A stretch of DNA of 64,000 nt from Phycisphaerales bacterium (GTDB lineage Bacteria; Planctomycetota; Phycisphaerae; Phycisphaerales; SM1A02). The stretch's first letter is position 1, and each line of letters starts with the position of its first letter. The notes beneath the pieces were generated by a model. That model searched no databases. It was not told the DNA's origin and worked only from the letters and a program-made list of their open reading frames with translations. The position numbers and the translations under genes are program-made. Of the stretch, positions 45,262 through 54,508 are shown piece after piece. The stretch covers positions 40,592 through 104,591 of the forward strand of contig JAQWPT010000022.1 in the NCBI GenBank assembly GCA_029245245.1, in the 5' to 3' direction.

Positions 45262-45837
45262 CTACATGGGCTTCTCCTCGATGGTCTGGTCATGGATCTC
45301 GAGCAGTTTCGCCTTGTCGAAGATCATCTCGTTCCGCGTAAGCCCGACCACCTCGTAGCGGGGGGTCAACTCGATGGCATCCACGGGACAGGCTTCCTCG
45401 CACATGCCGCAGAAGATGCAGCGGAGTTCGTCGATGTCGAACTGCTTGGGATACTTCTCCCGGTCCTCCCATGGCGACTCTTCGGCCACGATGTGGATGC
45501 AGTTGGCAGGACACGCCGTTGCGCACATGAAACATGCGACACATCGAACCCTGCCATCCTCATCCCGGTTGAGGCGATGAACGCCACGGAAGGTCTCGCG
45601 GCACTGGCCACCTTCCTCGACCGGCCGGTGGTCACGCTTCTCCTCGGGGTACTGGACGACCCAGAGATTCTTCTTGTTCTTCCCGTCGCGGCCGACATTG
45701 CCCAGGCAATGCCGAAGCGTCGTCCCCAACCCCTTGAAGACCGCGGGCAAAAACAGGCGGTCTCCCGTGGTCATCCGGGGAGGTGTCACGTCGATGATGT
45801 CCCGATCTTCAATGGGCACTGCCTGCTCCAGTCCCAC
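45262..45837 (-). CDS. nuoI: NADH-quinone oxidoreductase subunit I
   Basis: NuoI holds the two [4Fe-4S] clusters N6a and N6b in complex I. The 191-residue product has both cluster motifs, CVACFMCATACPANCIHI and CIFCGMCEEACPVDAIEL, each with four cysteines. The N-terminal amphipathic helix has FKGLGTTLRHCL, and the end has LTRNEMIFDKAKLLEI. The start is a GTG at 45837 with no strong ribosome site. No other nuo gene is in the window, so complex I is encoded in a split way. It is divergent from the ATP synthase operon. Confidence 0.92.
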   Translation of the reverse strand: MGLEQAVPIEDRDIIDVTPPRMTTGDRLFLPAVFKGLGTTLRHCLGNVGRDGKNKKNLWVVQYPEEKRDHRPVEEGGQCRETFRGVHRLNRDEDGRVRCVACFMCATACPANCIHIVAEESPWEDREKYPKQFDIDELRCIFCGMCEEACPVDAIELTPRYEVVGLTRNEMIFDKAKLLEIHDQTIEEKPM

Positions 45838-45904
45838 CGAGTGCGGTGGGGTTCCGTGATGATAGCCGGGAACCAGTGGCGATCCGGACTGGTACCATCA
45901 GGGC

Positions 45905-46189
45905 ATGGCCTCCAGCGACCAACCATCACCTCAACAGGTCGAGTCCGCCACCAGGCTCTGGAAACTGTCGGCGATGGGTTTCACCATGGCCTGCGAAATC
46001 GTCGCTGGCCTCGTCCTGGGCTGGCTTGTGGATCGCTGGACCGGCACCGACAAGGTCTTCCTGATCATCGGGACGATCATGGGCATCCTGGTGGGCATGA
46101 CCAGTTTCATCCGGACCGCCATGAGGGCAAACAAGGCCACCAGCGAGCGCATGGGCAAGCCGCCCCCGGGCCAGGGCCCCGTATCGTGA
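45905..46189 (+). CDS. AtpZ-like ATP synthase accessory membrane protein
   Basis: The 94-residue product has two membrane helices (MGFTMACEIVAGLVLGWLVD and VFLIIGTIMGILVGMTSFI) and the DRWTGTD loop typical of AtpZ/AtpI-type small proteins that precede atp operons. In other bacteria these help assemble the c-ring or import Mg2+. It overlaps the next gene by GTGA (46186-46189). Confidence 0.82.
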   Translation: MASSDQPSPQQVESATRLWKLSAMGFTMACEIVAGLVLGWLVDRWTGTDKVFLIIGTIMGILVGMTSFIRTAMRANKATSERMGKPPPGQGPVS

Positions 46190-46632
46190 CTTCTACCCGG
46201 CCTGCACCCCTCGCCTTTCCCCTCCCCACCGGCCCCCTGCTGGCAGCATCGATCATCGGGCCGCTGGGAACGGGCGTCCTCTGGCTGGTCATCGGTGGAC
46301 TGGTCTTCTCCCTGTCCTCAGGCCTGACCGGGCTCGGCTCCGGGGTCATTGTCGCCGTTGTCGGCCTGGGCTGTGATCTGCTGGTTCGACCATGGAAATC
46401 CCGACCCGCCACGAGCTGGATGAACCTCTGGATCCTGCACTCGGCGCTACGGGTCACAGGCTCCATCGGCCTCGTGATCTTGCTATACTTCGCCACTTCT
46501 CCGGACCCCGCGACCCTGCTTTTTTCCTACCTCCTGTGCTTCCTGGTGGGTTTAGCGTGGCAAACGACGGTCTGGATCGGACCGATGAGGAAGGCAGGCA
46601 TCCCGGCAACCCGGGAGCAAGAACCGGAGTAG
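46186..46632 (+). CDS. AtpI-like membrane protein
   Basis: The 148-residue product is chosen from GTG 46186, which overlaps the atpZ-like stop. It has about four membrane segments (LLAASIIGPLGTGVLWLVIG, GSGVIVAVVGLGCDLLV, LRVTGSIGLVILLYFATS, LLFSYLLCFLVGLAWQTTVW). This fits the ATP synthase protein I group, known for low sequence conservation. It is placed just before atpB. A long upstream in-frame extension is not credible. Confidence 0.7.
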   Translation: MTSTRPAPLAFPLPTGPLLAASIIGPLGTGVLWLVIGGLVFSLSSGLTGLGSGVIVAVVGLGCDLLVRPWKSRPATSWMNLWILHSALRVTGSIGLVILLYFATSPDPATLLFSYLLCFLVGLAWQTTVWIGPMRKAGIPATREQEPE

Positions 46633-46635
46633 GAA

Positions 46636-47580
46636 ATGCGACTGCTCGCATTCAGTGACAACCCACTCGGCCACGTCGTGGACAAGGCGATCATCGGTGG
46701 GAAGAACCCGGTGTTCGTCGACACGGCATCCGCAACGCCGTACCTGACGGTCCACATGGTCTCATTGATCCTCGCTGGCCTGATTGCAATCGTGATCATG
46801 CTGTACGTCGCGGGACGGATCAGTACCGGTGCCGAATCCGAGGGCCATGACCGCTACCTCACCAAGGGACGGTTCTCCCAGATGATGGAGGTCATCATCC
46901 TGTACATGCAGGAGAAGGCCATCCACCCGGTCCTCGGCGATGCGAACACGAAGAAGTACCTCCCCTTCCTGCTGACGCTGTTCTTCTTCATCCTGGTGTG
47001 CAACATCGTCGGCCTCTTCCCGATGCTCGACGTGCAGTACCTCGGAGCCGGACTGCTCGGCAGTGAGTACGAGTGGGCCTTCTTCGGTGGCACGGCAACG
47101 AGCAATCTCGCCGTCACCGCCACGCTGGCCGTGATCTGCTTCATCGTGATCCAGGTCCACGCCTTCAAGGAACTGGGCGTCAAGGGCTGGCTCGGCCACC
47201 TCACCGGTGGTGCTCCGCTCTACCTGCTTCCCATCATGCTGCCCGTGGAGTTCATGGGCATGCTCATCAAGCCCAGCGCCCTGGCCATCAGGCTCTTCGC
47301 CAACATGGTCGCCGGGCACACGCTCATGTCGATGCTCGCCCTCTTCGGCAAGATGGCCTACGGCGGCCTCGGCCTCGGCGGGCTGATCGGCATCAGCGCC
47401 ATCTCCATCATCGCCGGGGTGGCGATCGGCTTCCTGGAACTGTTTGTCGCCTTTCTACAGGCGTTCATCTTCATGTTCCTCACCGCGGTGTTCATCAGCC
47501 AGATGTCACACCACCACGAGGATCACCACGAGGAATACGAAGAAGGCCTGACCGAATATTCAGAGGTTCCGGCCACCTGA
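46636..47580 (+). CDS. atpB: ATP synthase F0 subunit a
   Basis: Subunit a forms the two half-channels for ions next to the c-ring. The 314-residue product has the essential arginine in KPSALAIRLFANMVAGHTLM, and LPFLLTLFFFILVCNIVGLF earlier. It ends in a His/Glu-rich tail. Length is slightly longer than the usual ~270 because of the N-terminal and C-terminal additions. It follows the AtpI-like gene by three bases. Confidence 0.93.
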   Translation: MRLLAFSDNPLGHVVDKAIIGGKNPVFVDTASATPYLTVHMVSLILAGLIAIVIMLYVAGRISTGAESEGHDRYLTKGRFSQMMEVIILYMQEKAIHPVLGDANTKKYLPFLLTLFFFILVCNIVGLFPMLDVQYLGAGLLGSEYEWAFFGGTATSNLAVTATLAVICFIVIQVHAFKELGVKGWLGHLTGGAPLYLLPIMLPVEFMGMLIKPSALAIRLFANMVAGHTLMSMLALFGKMAYGGLGLGGLIGISAISIIAGVAIGFLELFVAFLQAFIFMFLTAVFISQMSHHHEDHHEEYEEGLTEYSEVPAT

Positions 47581-47585
47581 CTTGA

Positions 47586-47990
<405 letters not shown>

Positions 47991-48039
47991 GTCGATGGGT
48001 ACCTGCGACCCCGTCGCGCGAATGAAAAGGAGCTGACAC

Positions 48040-48576
48040 ATGCTCTCCCTGCTGCTTGCCGCCTCGGAAGGCTCACCGAACCCGGTCAACGTCGATCTCG
48101 CGCCTGCGATCACGGCGCTGATCGTCTTCGGCCTGGTCTGCCTGGTGTTCTTCACCAAGGTCTGGCCCAAGATCGGCAAGGGTCTCGATGACCGCCAGGC
48201 GAAGATTCGCCAGGAGATCGAGGCCGCCGAGCAGGCCCAGGCGGACGCCCGGGCCTCGATGGAACGTCAGCAGGAAGAGCTGGTCAAGGCACGGGCCGAA
48301 GCGAACGAGATGATTTCCAAGGCCAAGGCAGACGCCGAGGCCACCGCCCGCGACCTCCGGGAACGGGCACAGTTGGAACTCGGCGAACTTCGAGACAATG
48401 CCAGCCAGGAGATCCGGGCCGCCAAGGAGGCGGCCATCACGGAACTCCATGCGGAAAGCGCTGCCCTGGCCACGGCCATTGCATCGCGGATCCTCCAGCG
48501 TGAAATCAACGCGTCGGACCAGCAGAACCTCATCGACGAGTCCCTTCGGGAACTTGAAACCGCCCGCGGCGGTTGA
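48040..48576 (+). CDS. atpF: ATP synthase F0 subunit b
   Basis: Subunit b is the peripheral stalk. The 178-residue product has one N-terminal membrane helix (APAITALIVFGLVCLVFFTK) and then a long charged right-handed coiled coil (DDRQAKIRQEIEAAEQAQAD onward, with many Ala/Glu/Lys). Only one b-type gene is seen. It is spaced 49 bases from atpE. Confidence 0.92.
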   Translation: MLSLLLAASEGSPNPVNVDLAPAITALIVFGLVCLVFFTKVWPKIGKGLDDRQAKIRQEIEAAEQAQADARASMERQQEELVKARAEANEMISKAKADAEATARDLRERAQLELGELRDNASQEIRAAKEAAITELHAESAALATAIASRILQREINASDQQNLIDESLRELETARGG

Positions 48577-48587
48577 GGAACCAGACG

Positions 48588-49193
48588 ATGGCCACCCAGA
48601 CAGACACCCTGTCGAGAATCTACGCCTCCAGCCTCTACGAGCTGGCGGATGAAGCTGGTGGCCGTGACAAGATCATGGAAATCGCCGACGAACTGGAGCA
48701 GATCTGTGATCTGGTCCAGAGTGATCGCCAGTTCCGTGAAATGATCACGTCTCCTGTCATCGATGCGTCACGGCGCGCGGAGGCACTGGGACGAATCTTC
48801 GGAAACAGGGTGACCGACCTGGTCGTACGGTTCCTGATCATTCTCAATCGCAATGGTCGGCTCGGCCACCTGGAATCAATCCAGGCGGCCTACGACCAGC
48901 AGGTCCAGGAAGCATTCGGTCGCATCGAGGTCGATGTGATCACCGCCTCGGAGATCGATGCCGAGGCGCGGAATCGCATCGGAGAACGAATCAAGCAGGC
49001 GCTCGGGAAGGAACCCGTGATGCATGCCTACACTGACCCATCGATCATCGGTGGTGTCCGCCTTCGTATCGGCGACGAAATGATCGATGGTTCGGTCGCC
49101 ACCAGGCTCCGCCGCATGGGCACCGCCCTGCAGCAGAACGGCAGCCAGGGCATCCGAACCCAGATCAACCGATTCCTGGAGGACGATGCATGA
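48588..49193 (+). CDS. atpH: ATP synthase F1 subunit delta
   Basis: Subunit delta joins the b stalk to F1. The 201-residue product has SRIYASSLYELADEAGG at the start and MHAYTDPSIIGGVRLRIGDE near the end, with a segment G-G-x-R-L/V as in the family. ATG at 48588 follows GAGGA. It overlaps the SIMPL gene by ATGA (49190-49193). Confidence 0.9.
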   Translation: MATQTDTLSRIYASSLYELADEAGGRDKIMEIADELEQICDLVQSDRQFREMITSPVIDASRRAEALGRIFGNRVTDLVVRFLIILNRNGRLGHLESIQAAYDQQVQEAFGRIEVDVITASEIDAEARNRIGERIKQALGKEPVMHAYTDPSIIGGVRLRIGDEMIDGSVATRLRRMGTALQQNGSQGIRTQINRFLEDDA

Positions 49194-49927
49194 ACCTGCT
49201 TGCCCCGATCACGCTTGCCGCAGCACTGCTGTGCTCGACCCCGCTCCTGGCCGAGGAGTCCCCCGCGGTTCTGACCGTGTCCGGCCGAGCCACCCTTGAG
49301 GTTCCTGCCGACCAGTTGCAGATCTCCCTCGGCGTTGAAGCCGAGGCCAAGACAGTCGACGTGGCCCACGCCATGGCTGTCTCCGCGATGGGTGACGTCA
49401 TCAAGGCCATGAAGAAACTTGGCCTTGAAGAGAAGACCGAGTTCACCATCGAGCGGTACAACGTGAACCCCCAGTGGTCGCCGCGTCCGCGAAACCCGGA
49501 AGCCGGCTGGCGGGCGACGATCGTCGGCTATCAGGTCGATACCCAGATGCAGATCAAGACCGGCAAGCTCGAACTGGCCGGAAAGATCATCAGCGAGAGT
49601 GTTGACGCCGGTGCCAACGACATCGGCAGCGTCATGTTCAGCCTCACCGATCCGCGAACCTCGCGGAACGAGGCCATCGAGACCGCGACCCTCAACGCGA
49701 TGAATGATGCCCGCACCATGGCCGACGCCGCCGGTGTGAAGCTCGTCAGCATCCAGTCACTGTCACTCGATGGAAGCAACTACCAACCCCGCCAGTTCAA
49801 GGCCGCCGCCGAATACGGCCGCTCGGGCGCGATGGCCATGGACATGGCCGCCGCAGCCCCGATCGTCTCCGGTGACGTAACCGTACACGCAAGCGTGCAA
49901 CTGACCTGGCGGATCTCCGGCCCCTGA
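49190..49927 (+). CDS. SIMPL (DUF541) domain exported protein
   Basis: SIMPL proteins such as YggE are linked to oxidative stress tolerance. The 245-residue product has a signal peptide (LAPITLAAALLCSTPLLA), then VLTVSGRATLEVPADQLQIS, the typical SIMPL opening, and GYQVDTQMQIKTGKLELAGK, NAMNDARTMADAAGVKLVSI and VTVHASVQLTWRI at the end. It is inserted between atpH and atpA and is coupled to atpH by ATGA. It has no known role in ATP synthase. Confidence 0.88.
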   Translation: MNLLAPITLAAALLCSTPLLAEESPAVLTVSGRATLEVPADQLQISLGVEAEAKTVDVAHAMAVSAMGDVIKAMKKLGLEEKTEFTIERYNVNPQWSPRPRNPEAGWRATIVGYQVDTQMQIKTGKLELAGKIISESVDAGANDIGSVMFSLTDPRTSRNEAIETATLNAMNDARTMADAAGVKLVSIQSLSLDGSNYQPRQFKAAAEYGRSGAMAMDMAAAAPIVSGDVTVHASVQLTWRISGP

Positions 49928-49981
49928 CCAAGCAGACCTGACCCCTCCCCGTACTTACGGAAGCATCCAAGGAAGACCGAC

Positions 49982-51529
49982 GTGAAGATCAAGACCGACG
50001 AAATCACCACTGTCATCAAGCAGGAGATCGAGCAGTTCTCAAGTGAACTGGAGATCTCCGAAGTTGGACGCGTTGTCGAGGTCGGCGACGGAATCGCCCG
50101 GATCTACGGCCTGTCCAAGGCCATGGCCGGCGAACTCCTCGAGTTCGAAACGTCCCAGGGACCGATCATGGGCCAGGCGATGAACCTGGAATCCGACACG
50201 GTCGGCGCCGTGATCTACGGCAACTACCTCGCGGTCCGCGAAGGCGATGTTGTCCGATCCACCGGCCGCCTCCTCGAGGTCCCCGTTGGTGACGGACTGC
50301 TTGGTCGCGTGGTCGACCCCCTCGGTGCCCCGCTGGACGGCAAGGGACCCGTGAACTCCAGCCAGACTCGCAAGCTCGACATCGTCGCCCCCGGCATCGC
50401 CGCCCGGCAACCGGTGACCGAACCACTGCAGACCGGCATCAAGGGCATCGACTCGATGATCCCCATCGGCCGTGGTCAACGCGAACTGATCATCGGCGAC
50501 CGCAAGACCGGCAAGACCGCCGTGGCCCTGGACGCGATCATCAACCAGCGCCAGTTCTGGGGAACCGACGAAGCCGTGGTCTGCATCTACGTCGCCGTCG
50601 GCCAGAAGGATTCGACCGTGGCGGGCGTGATCGACACCCTTCGCAAGAATGGTGCCATGGACTACACCATCGTGGTCAATGCCGGAGCTTCAAGCCCGGC
50701 CCCGCTCCAGTACATCGCTCCCTACGCCGGTTGCGCAATGGGCGAGTACTTCATGTGGAATGGCATGGAAGGCAAACTGCCCAAGCACGTGCTGTGCGTC
50801 TACGACGATCTCTCCAAGCAGGCGACCGCCTATCGGCAGCTTTCGCTGCTGCTGCGTCGTCCCCCTGGACGCGAAGCCTACCCCGGTGATGTCTTCTACC
50901 TGCACAGCCGCCTCCTGGAACGAGCCACCAAACTCTCCGACGAGAACGGTGGGGGTTCGCTGACCGCCCTGCCGATCATCGAAACCCAGGAAGGCGACGT
51001 TTCAGCCTACATCCCCACGAACGTGATCTCCATCACCGATGGTCAGATCTACCTGCAGCCGGAACTGTTCTCCTCCGGTGTCCGCCCCGCCGTGAACGTG
51101 GGCATCTCCGTCAGCCGCGTCGGCGGCAACGCCCAGATCAAGGCCATGAAGGAGGTCGCCGGATCACTTCGGCTCGACCTTGCATCCTTCCGTGAGCTGG
51201 AGGCATTCGCCCAGCTGGGAACGGAACTGGACAAGGCCAGTCAGCAGCAGCTGGATCGTGGCGGCCGGATGGTCGAGCTGCTCAAGCAGGGTCAATACTC
51301 GCCTTTCGACGTCATCGATCAGTGCATCTCGATCTTCGCAGGTTCCAAGGGCTTCCTTGACAACCTGCCCATCGACAAGGTGCATGCATTCGAGTCGGAC
51401 CTCCTGGACCATTTCCGTGGCCCGGGCAAGGAACTTCGTGACAAACTCGTGGAGTCCCAGTCCTTCAAGCAACTCGGAGGCGAGTTCGAGGCCGCCATCG
51501 GCGACTTCAAGAAGGTCTGGTCCAGCTGA
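49982..51529 (+). CDS. atpA: ATP synthase F1 subunit alpha
   Basis: Subunit alpha binds nucleotides at the non-catalytic sites. The 515-residue product has [18 protein letters not shown] (Walker A), [40 protein letters not shown] and [20 protein letters not shown]. The GTG start at 49982 gives the family's length (~510). It is the last gene before a strong terminator; atpG, atpD and atpC are not present after it. Confidence 0.95.
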   Translation: MKIKTDEITTVIKQEIEQFSSELEISEVGRVVEVGDGIARIYGLSKAMAGELLEFETSQGPIMGQAMNLESDTVGAVIYGNYLAVREGDVVRSTGRLLEVPVGDGLLGRVVDPLGAPLDGKGPVNSSQTRKLDIVAPGIAARQPVTEPLQTGIKGIDSMIPIGRGQRELIIGDRKTGKTAVALDAIINQRQFWGTDEAVVCIYVAVGQKDSTVAGVIDTLRKNGAMDYTIVVNAGASSPAPLQYIAPYAGCAMGEYFMWNGMEGKLPKHVLCVYDDLSKQATAYRQLSLLLRRPPGREAYPGDVFYLHSRLLERATKLSDENGGGSLTALPIIETQEGDVSAYIPTNVISITDGQIYLQPELFSSGVRPAVNVGISVSRVGGNAQIKAMKEVAGSLRLDLASFRELEAFAQLGTELDKASQQQLDRGGRMVELLKQGQYSPFDVIDQCISIFAGSKGFLDNLPIDKVHAFESDLLDHFRGPGKELRDKLVESQSFKQLGGEFEAAIGDFKKVWSS

Positions 51530-51551
51530 TCCCCCATCTACCCGAGATTCC

Positions 51552-51586
51552 GACGCTCCGCCGACCATCGGCGGAGCGTCTTCATT
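51552..51586 (+). terminator. Strong intrinsic terminator after atpA
   Basis: GACGCTCCGCCG (51552-51563) pairs perfectly with CGGCGGAGCGTC (51569-51580) around a five-base loop, followed by TTCATT. It ends the ATP synthase operon after atpA. Confidence 0.85.
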
Positions 51587-51625
51587 GGGGGCCAACCGCG
51601 CGATTGAGCCGATGATGGAGAGACC

Positions 51626-52654
51626 GTGAACTCATCGATTTCCCATCTCAATGCTGCCATGCAGGCCGTCGCCACGGCCTGCCACGTCACCCGCGCCGTC
51701 CAGGAGCGGCTCCAGGAAGTCACGGCCCTGACCAAGGACGATCGCAGCCCTGTCACGGTGGCTGATTATGCCGCCCAGGCCATCGTCGCCCTGACTCTCC
51801 ACGACCTGCTGGAGCACTCCGCCGACCACCTCATCGTCGGCGAAGAGGATGCTGACGGCCTGGTAGAAGACGAATCAGCCATCGTTCGCCGAGCCGTGGT
51901 CGAAACCGTGCAGCATTGGCGAAGCGGCATCACGGAAGACCAGGTGCTCGAAGCAATCGATTCGTGCAATCATGATGGATCAGCCAATGCCTACTGGACC
52001 CTGGACCCGGTCGACGGCACCAAGGGGTTCCTGCGGGGACAGCAGTACGCCATTGCGCTGGGGCGGATCGAGGACGGCCAGGTCGTAACCGGGGCCATGG
52101 GATGCCCTGCCCTTCCGATTTCCCAGGATGCTCCACTGGATGTTCCCGATACCGAGGGCGTGCTCTACGCCGCTTCGCGAGGAGAGGGTTCCTGGGAGTT
52201 CGCCAACTGTGATCCCGAGGCCGACCGCCTCCGGGTGCAGACGCGGCCCGGACAGGATGGACGCCACTGGCGATTCTGCGGCTCCGTTGAAAAAGCCCAC
52301 TCCAATCGCGGTGACAGTGACCGTATCGCGGACGAAGTCGGAAACGTCGGCGACCCGGTCCGGCTCGACAGCCAATGCAAGTATGCCATGGTCGCCCGGG
52401 GCCAGGCCGATGCCTACCTGCGACTGCCGACCCGGGCTGGATACGTGGAAAAGATCTGGGATCATGCCGCGGGATCCATCATTGCCACGGAAGCAGGGGC
52501 GATCGTCACGGATATCCACGGCCACCCACTGGACTTCGGCCATGGTGGACGACTAGAAAGAAACCGGGGTGTCATCTGTGCCTCCCCGGACGTGCATGGA
52601 CGCATCATCAAGGCGATCGAACACCTCGGCATCGATGCCGAATCGAGAACCTGA
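51626..52654 (+). CDS. HAL2-type 3'(2'),5'-bisphosphate nucleotidase
   Basis: These Li+/Na+-sensitive phosphatases turn PAP into AMP and relieve its toxicity during sulfate activation. The 342-residue product has the metal-binding blocks GEEDADGL, DPVDGTKGFLRGQQYAI and WDHAAGSIIATEAGA, and CKYAMVARGQADAYLRLP. The DGTKGFLR form is that of plant/yeast SAL1/HAL2 rather than SuhB. GTG at 51626 follows GGAGAG. It is 27 bases before a SAC1-like permease gene. Confidence 0.88.
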   Translation: MNSSISHLNAAMQAVATACHVTRAVQERLQEVTALTKDDRSPVTVADYAAQAIVALTLHDLLEHSADHLIVGEEDADGLVEDESAIVRRAVVETVQHWRSGITEDQVLEAIDSCNHDGSANAYWTLDPVDGTKGFLRGQQYAIALGRIEDGQVVTGAMGCPALPISQDAPLDVPDTEGVLYAASRGEGSWEFANCDPEADRLRVQTRPGQDGRHWRFCGSVEKAHSNRGDSDRIADEVGNVGDPVRLDSQCKYAMVARGQADAYLRLPTRAGYVEKIWDHAAGSIIATEAGAIVTDIHGHPLDFGHGGRLERNRGVICASPDVHGRIIKAIEHLGIDAESRT

Positions 52655-52681
52655 TCACCGACGGCGACGAGGAGTCTCCGC

Positions 52682-54508
52682 ATGGCATTCGAGGCCTGGT
52701 TCACACTGGCCATCATCGCCCTGATCATCGTGGCGCTGATCTCGAATCGAATTGGGATGGACGTGGCGATGCTTGGCGGACTGGTGGTCCTGATGGCCGC
52801 CGGAGTGGTCCCCGTCGGCAAGGCCATCGAGGGGTTTGCGTCGCAGGCCGTATTGATGATCGGCGGGCTCTACGTGGTTGCTGCCGGCATGCGTGAAACC
52901 GGTGCCATCGAGATCGCCGCCAACCGATTGCTGGGTCGCCCCGCCTCCGCCACCGAGGCGAAGATCCGGCTGCTCGGCCCCGTCGCACTTCTTTCGGGCT
53001 TCATGAACAACACGCCGATCGTCGCCATGTGCATCCCGCTGGTGCGGAACTGGTCACGACGACTGGAGATCAGCCCATCGACGCTGTACATGCCGTTGAG
53101 CTTCGCCGCGATACTTGGTGGCCGGCTGACCATGATCGGCACCGCATCGAACCTCGTCGTCATCGGTCTCTTCACGCAATACATGACGCAGGATCATCCA
53201 TGGATCGTGGAGATGGGCATTTCGACTCCCCCGGAATGGGTGCTGTTCTTCGGCGTGGGCGCCATCGGCCTCCCCTGCGTCGTGCTCGGCATCATCTTCA
53301 TCATCCTGACCTCGCGGTTCCTGCTTCCGAACCGGATGCCCGCCGACTCGACACCACTTGATGCCCGGACCTACCAGGTCGAGATGATCGTGCAGTCGGA
53401 TGCGCCGATCGCAGGCAGCACGATCGAGCATGCAGGCCTTCGCCAGTTGCCGGGCCTGTTCCTGAGCCAGATTGATCGAGGCGGCGTGATCATGCCGGCC
53501 GTCGGGCCCGAAGAAGTTCTCGAAGCGGGAGATCGACTCGGATTCGTCGGCGTGCTCGAATCCGTCATGGACCTTCGGCGGATCCGGGGACTGGAACCCG
53601 CGACGGATCAGACCACGAAACTCTCCGGCAGCACTGGTTCGCGCACCCTCGTGGAAGTGGTGGTGTCGGCGAACTCACCACTGGTGGGACACACGGTGCG
53701 GGGCTCCCGGTTCCGTACCCGCTACAACGCAGCGATCATCGCCGTGCATCGCCAGGGCGAGAAGATGGAAGGCAAGATCGGGGACATCCGGTTGCGCATC
53801 GGCGACACCCTCCTGCTGGACACCCACGTCGGCTTCCTCGAGTCGCACCGGGACGACCCGGACTTCTACCTGATTTCCAAGGTCGATGAATCACGACCCA
53901 TCCGCCATGACCGCGCAATGATCTCCATCGGGATCCTGGCGCTCATGGTGGGACTCCTCATCGGTGGAAGCCACATCAACATTCCACCTCTCCTGGCCGT
54001 CTGGATCTCGGCCATGCTCATGGTGTTCAGTCGCAGCGTCTCGGGAACGGTCGCCCGCGCCAGCATCAATCTCCAGGTGCTCGTCAGCATCGGAGCCGCG
54101 ATCGGACTCGGAGCGGCACTGGAACAGAGCGGCGCCGCCTCGAGCATTGTCGGGTGGCTGATCGGCGGAGCGACGGAGATGCAACTGCATCCGACCGTCA
54201 TGCTCCTGATTCTCTTCGTCATCGCCAATGCACTTTCACAGTTGATCACTCCATACGCTGCGTCGGTGCTCATGTTCCCCATCGTCATGCAGGCTGCGGA
54301 ACTGCTTGGCATCAACCCCCTGGCCTACGTCTTCACGCTCATGATCGCCGGGTGCAACTTCAGCACCCCCATCGGCTACCAGACCAACCTGATGGTCTAC
54401 GGCCCCGGTGGCTACCACTTCCTTGACTACGCGAAACTCGGGATCCCCCTGACGATCCTGGTCGCCGTGATCTGCCTGATCGTTGCACCCGCCGTCTTCC
54501 CATACTGA
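52682..54508 (+). CDS. SLC13-family permease with two RCK_C domains
   Basis: The 608-residue protein has about twelve helices of the DASS/SLC13 fold, with the paired NNTPIVAMCIPLV and ITPYAASVLMFPIV-type motifs and GYQTNLMVYGPGGY at the end. Two TrkA_C (RCK_C) domains lie in the centre (about 225-300 and 320-395; QVEMIVQSDAPIAGSTIEHA, VEVVVSANSPLVGHTVRGS). This layout matches SAC1-like putative sulfate permeases. With the HAL2-type gene beside it, sulfate uptake is a reasonable guess. The next gene may start inside its last 26 bases. Confidence 0.85.
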   Translation: MAFEAWFTLAIIALIIVALISNRIGMDVAMLGGLVVLMAAGVVPVGKAIEGFASQAVLMIGGLYVVAAGMRETGAIEIAANRLLGRPASATEAKIRLLGPVALLSGFMNNTPIVAMCIPLVRNWSRRLEISPSTLYMPLSFAAILGGRLTMIGTASNLVVIGLFTQYMTQDHPWIVEMGISTPPEWVLFFGVGAIGLPCVVLGIIFIILTSRFLLPNRMPADSTPLDARTYQVEMIVQSDAPIAGSTIEHAGLRQLPGLFLSQIDRGGVIMPAVGPEEVLEAGDRLGFVGVLESVMDLRRIRGLEPATDQTTKLSGSTGSRTLVEVVVSANSPLVGHTVRGSRFRTRYNAAIIAVHRQGEKMEGKIGDIRLRIGDTLLLDTHVGFLESHRDDPDFYLISKVDESRPIRHDRAMISIGILALMVGLLIGGSHINIPPLLAVWISAMLMVFSRSVSGTVARASINLQVLVSIGAAIGLGAALEQSGAASSIVGWLIGGATEMQLHPTVMLLILFVIANALSQLITPYAASVLMFPIVMQAAELLGINPLAYVFTLMIAGCNFSTPIGYQTNLMVYGPGGYHFLDYAKLGIPLTILVAVICLIVAPAVFPY

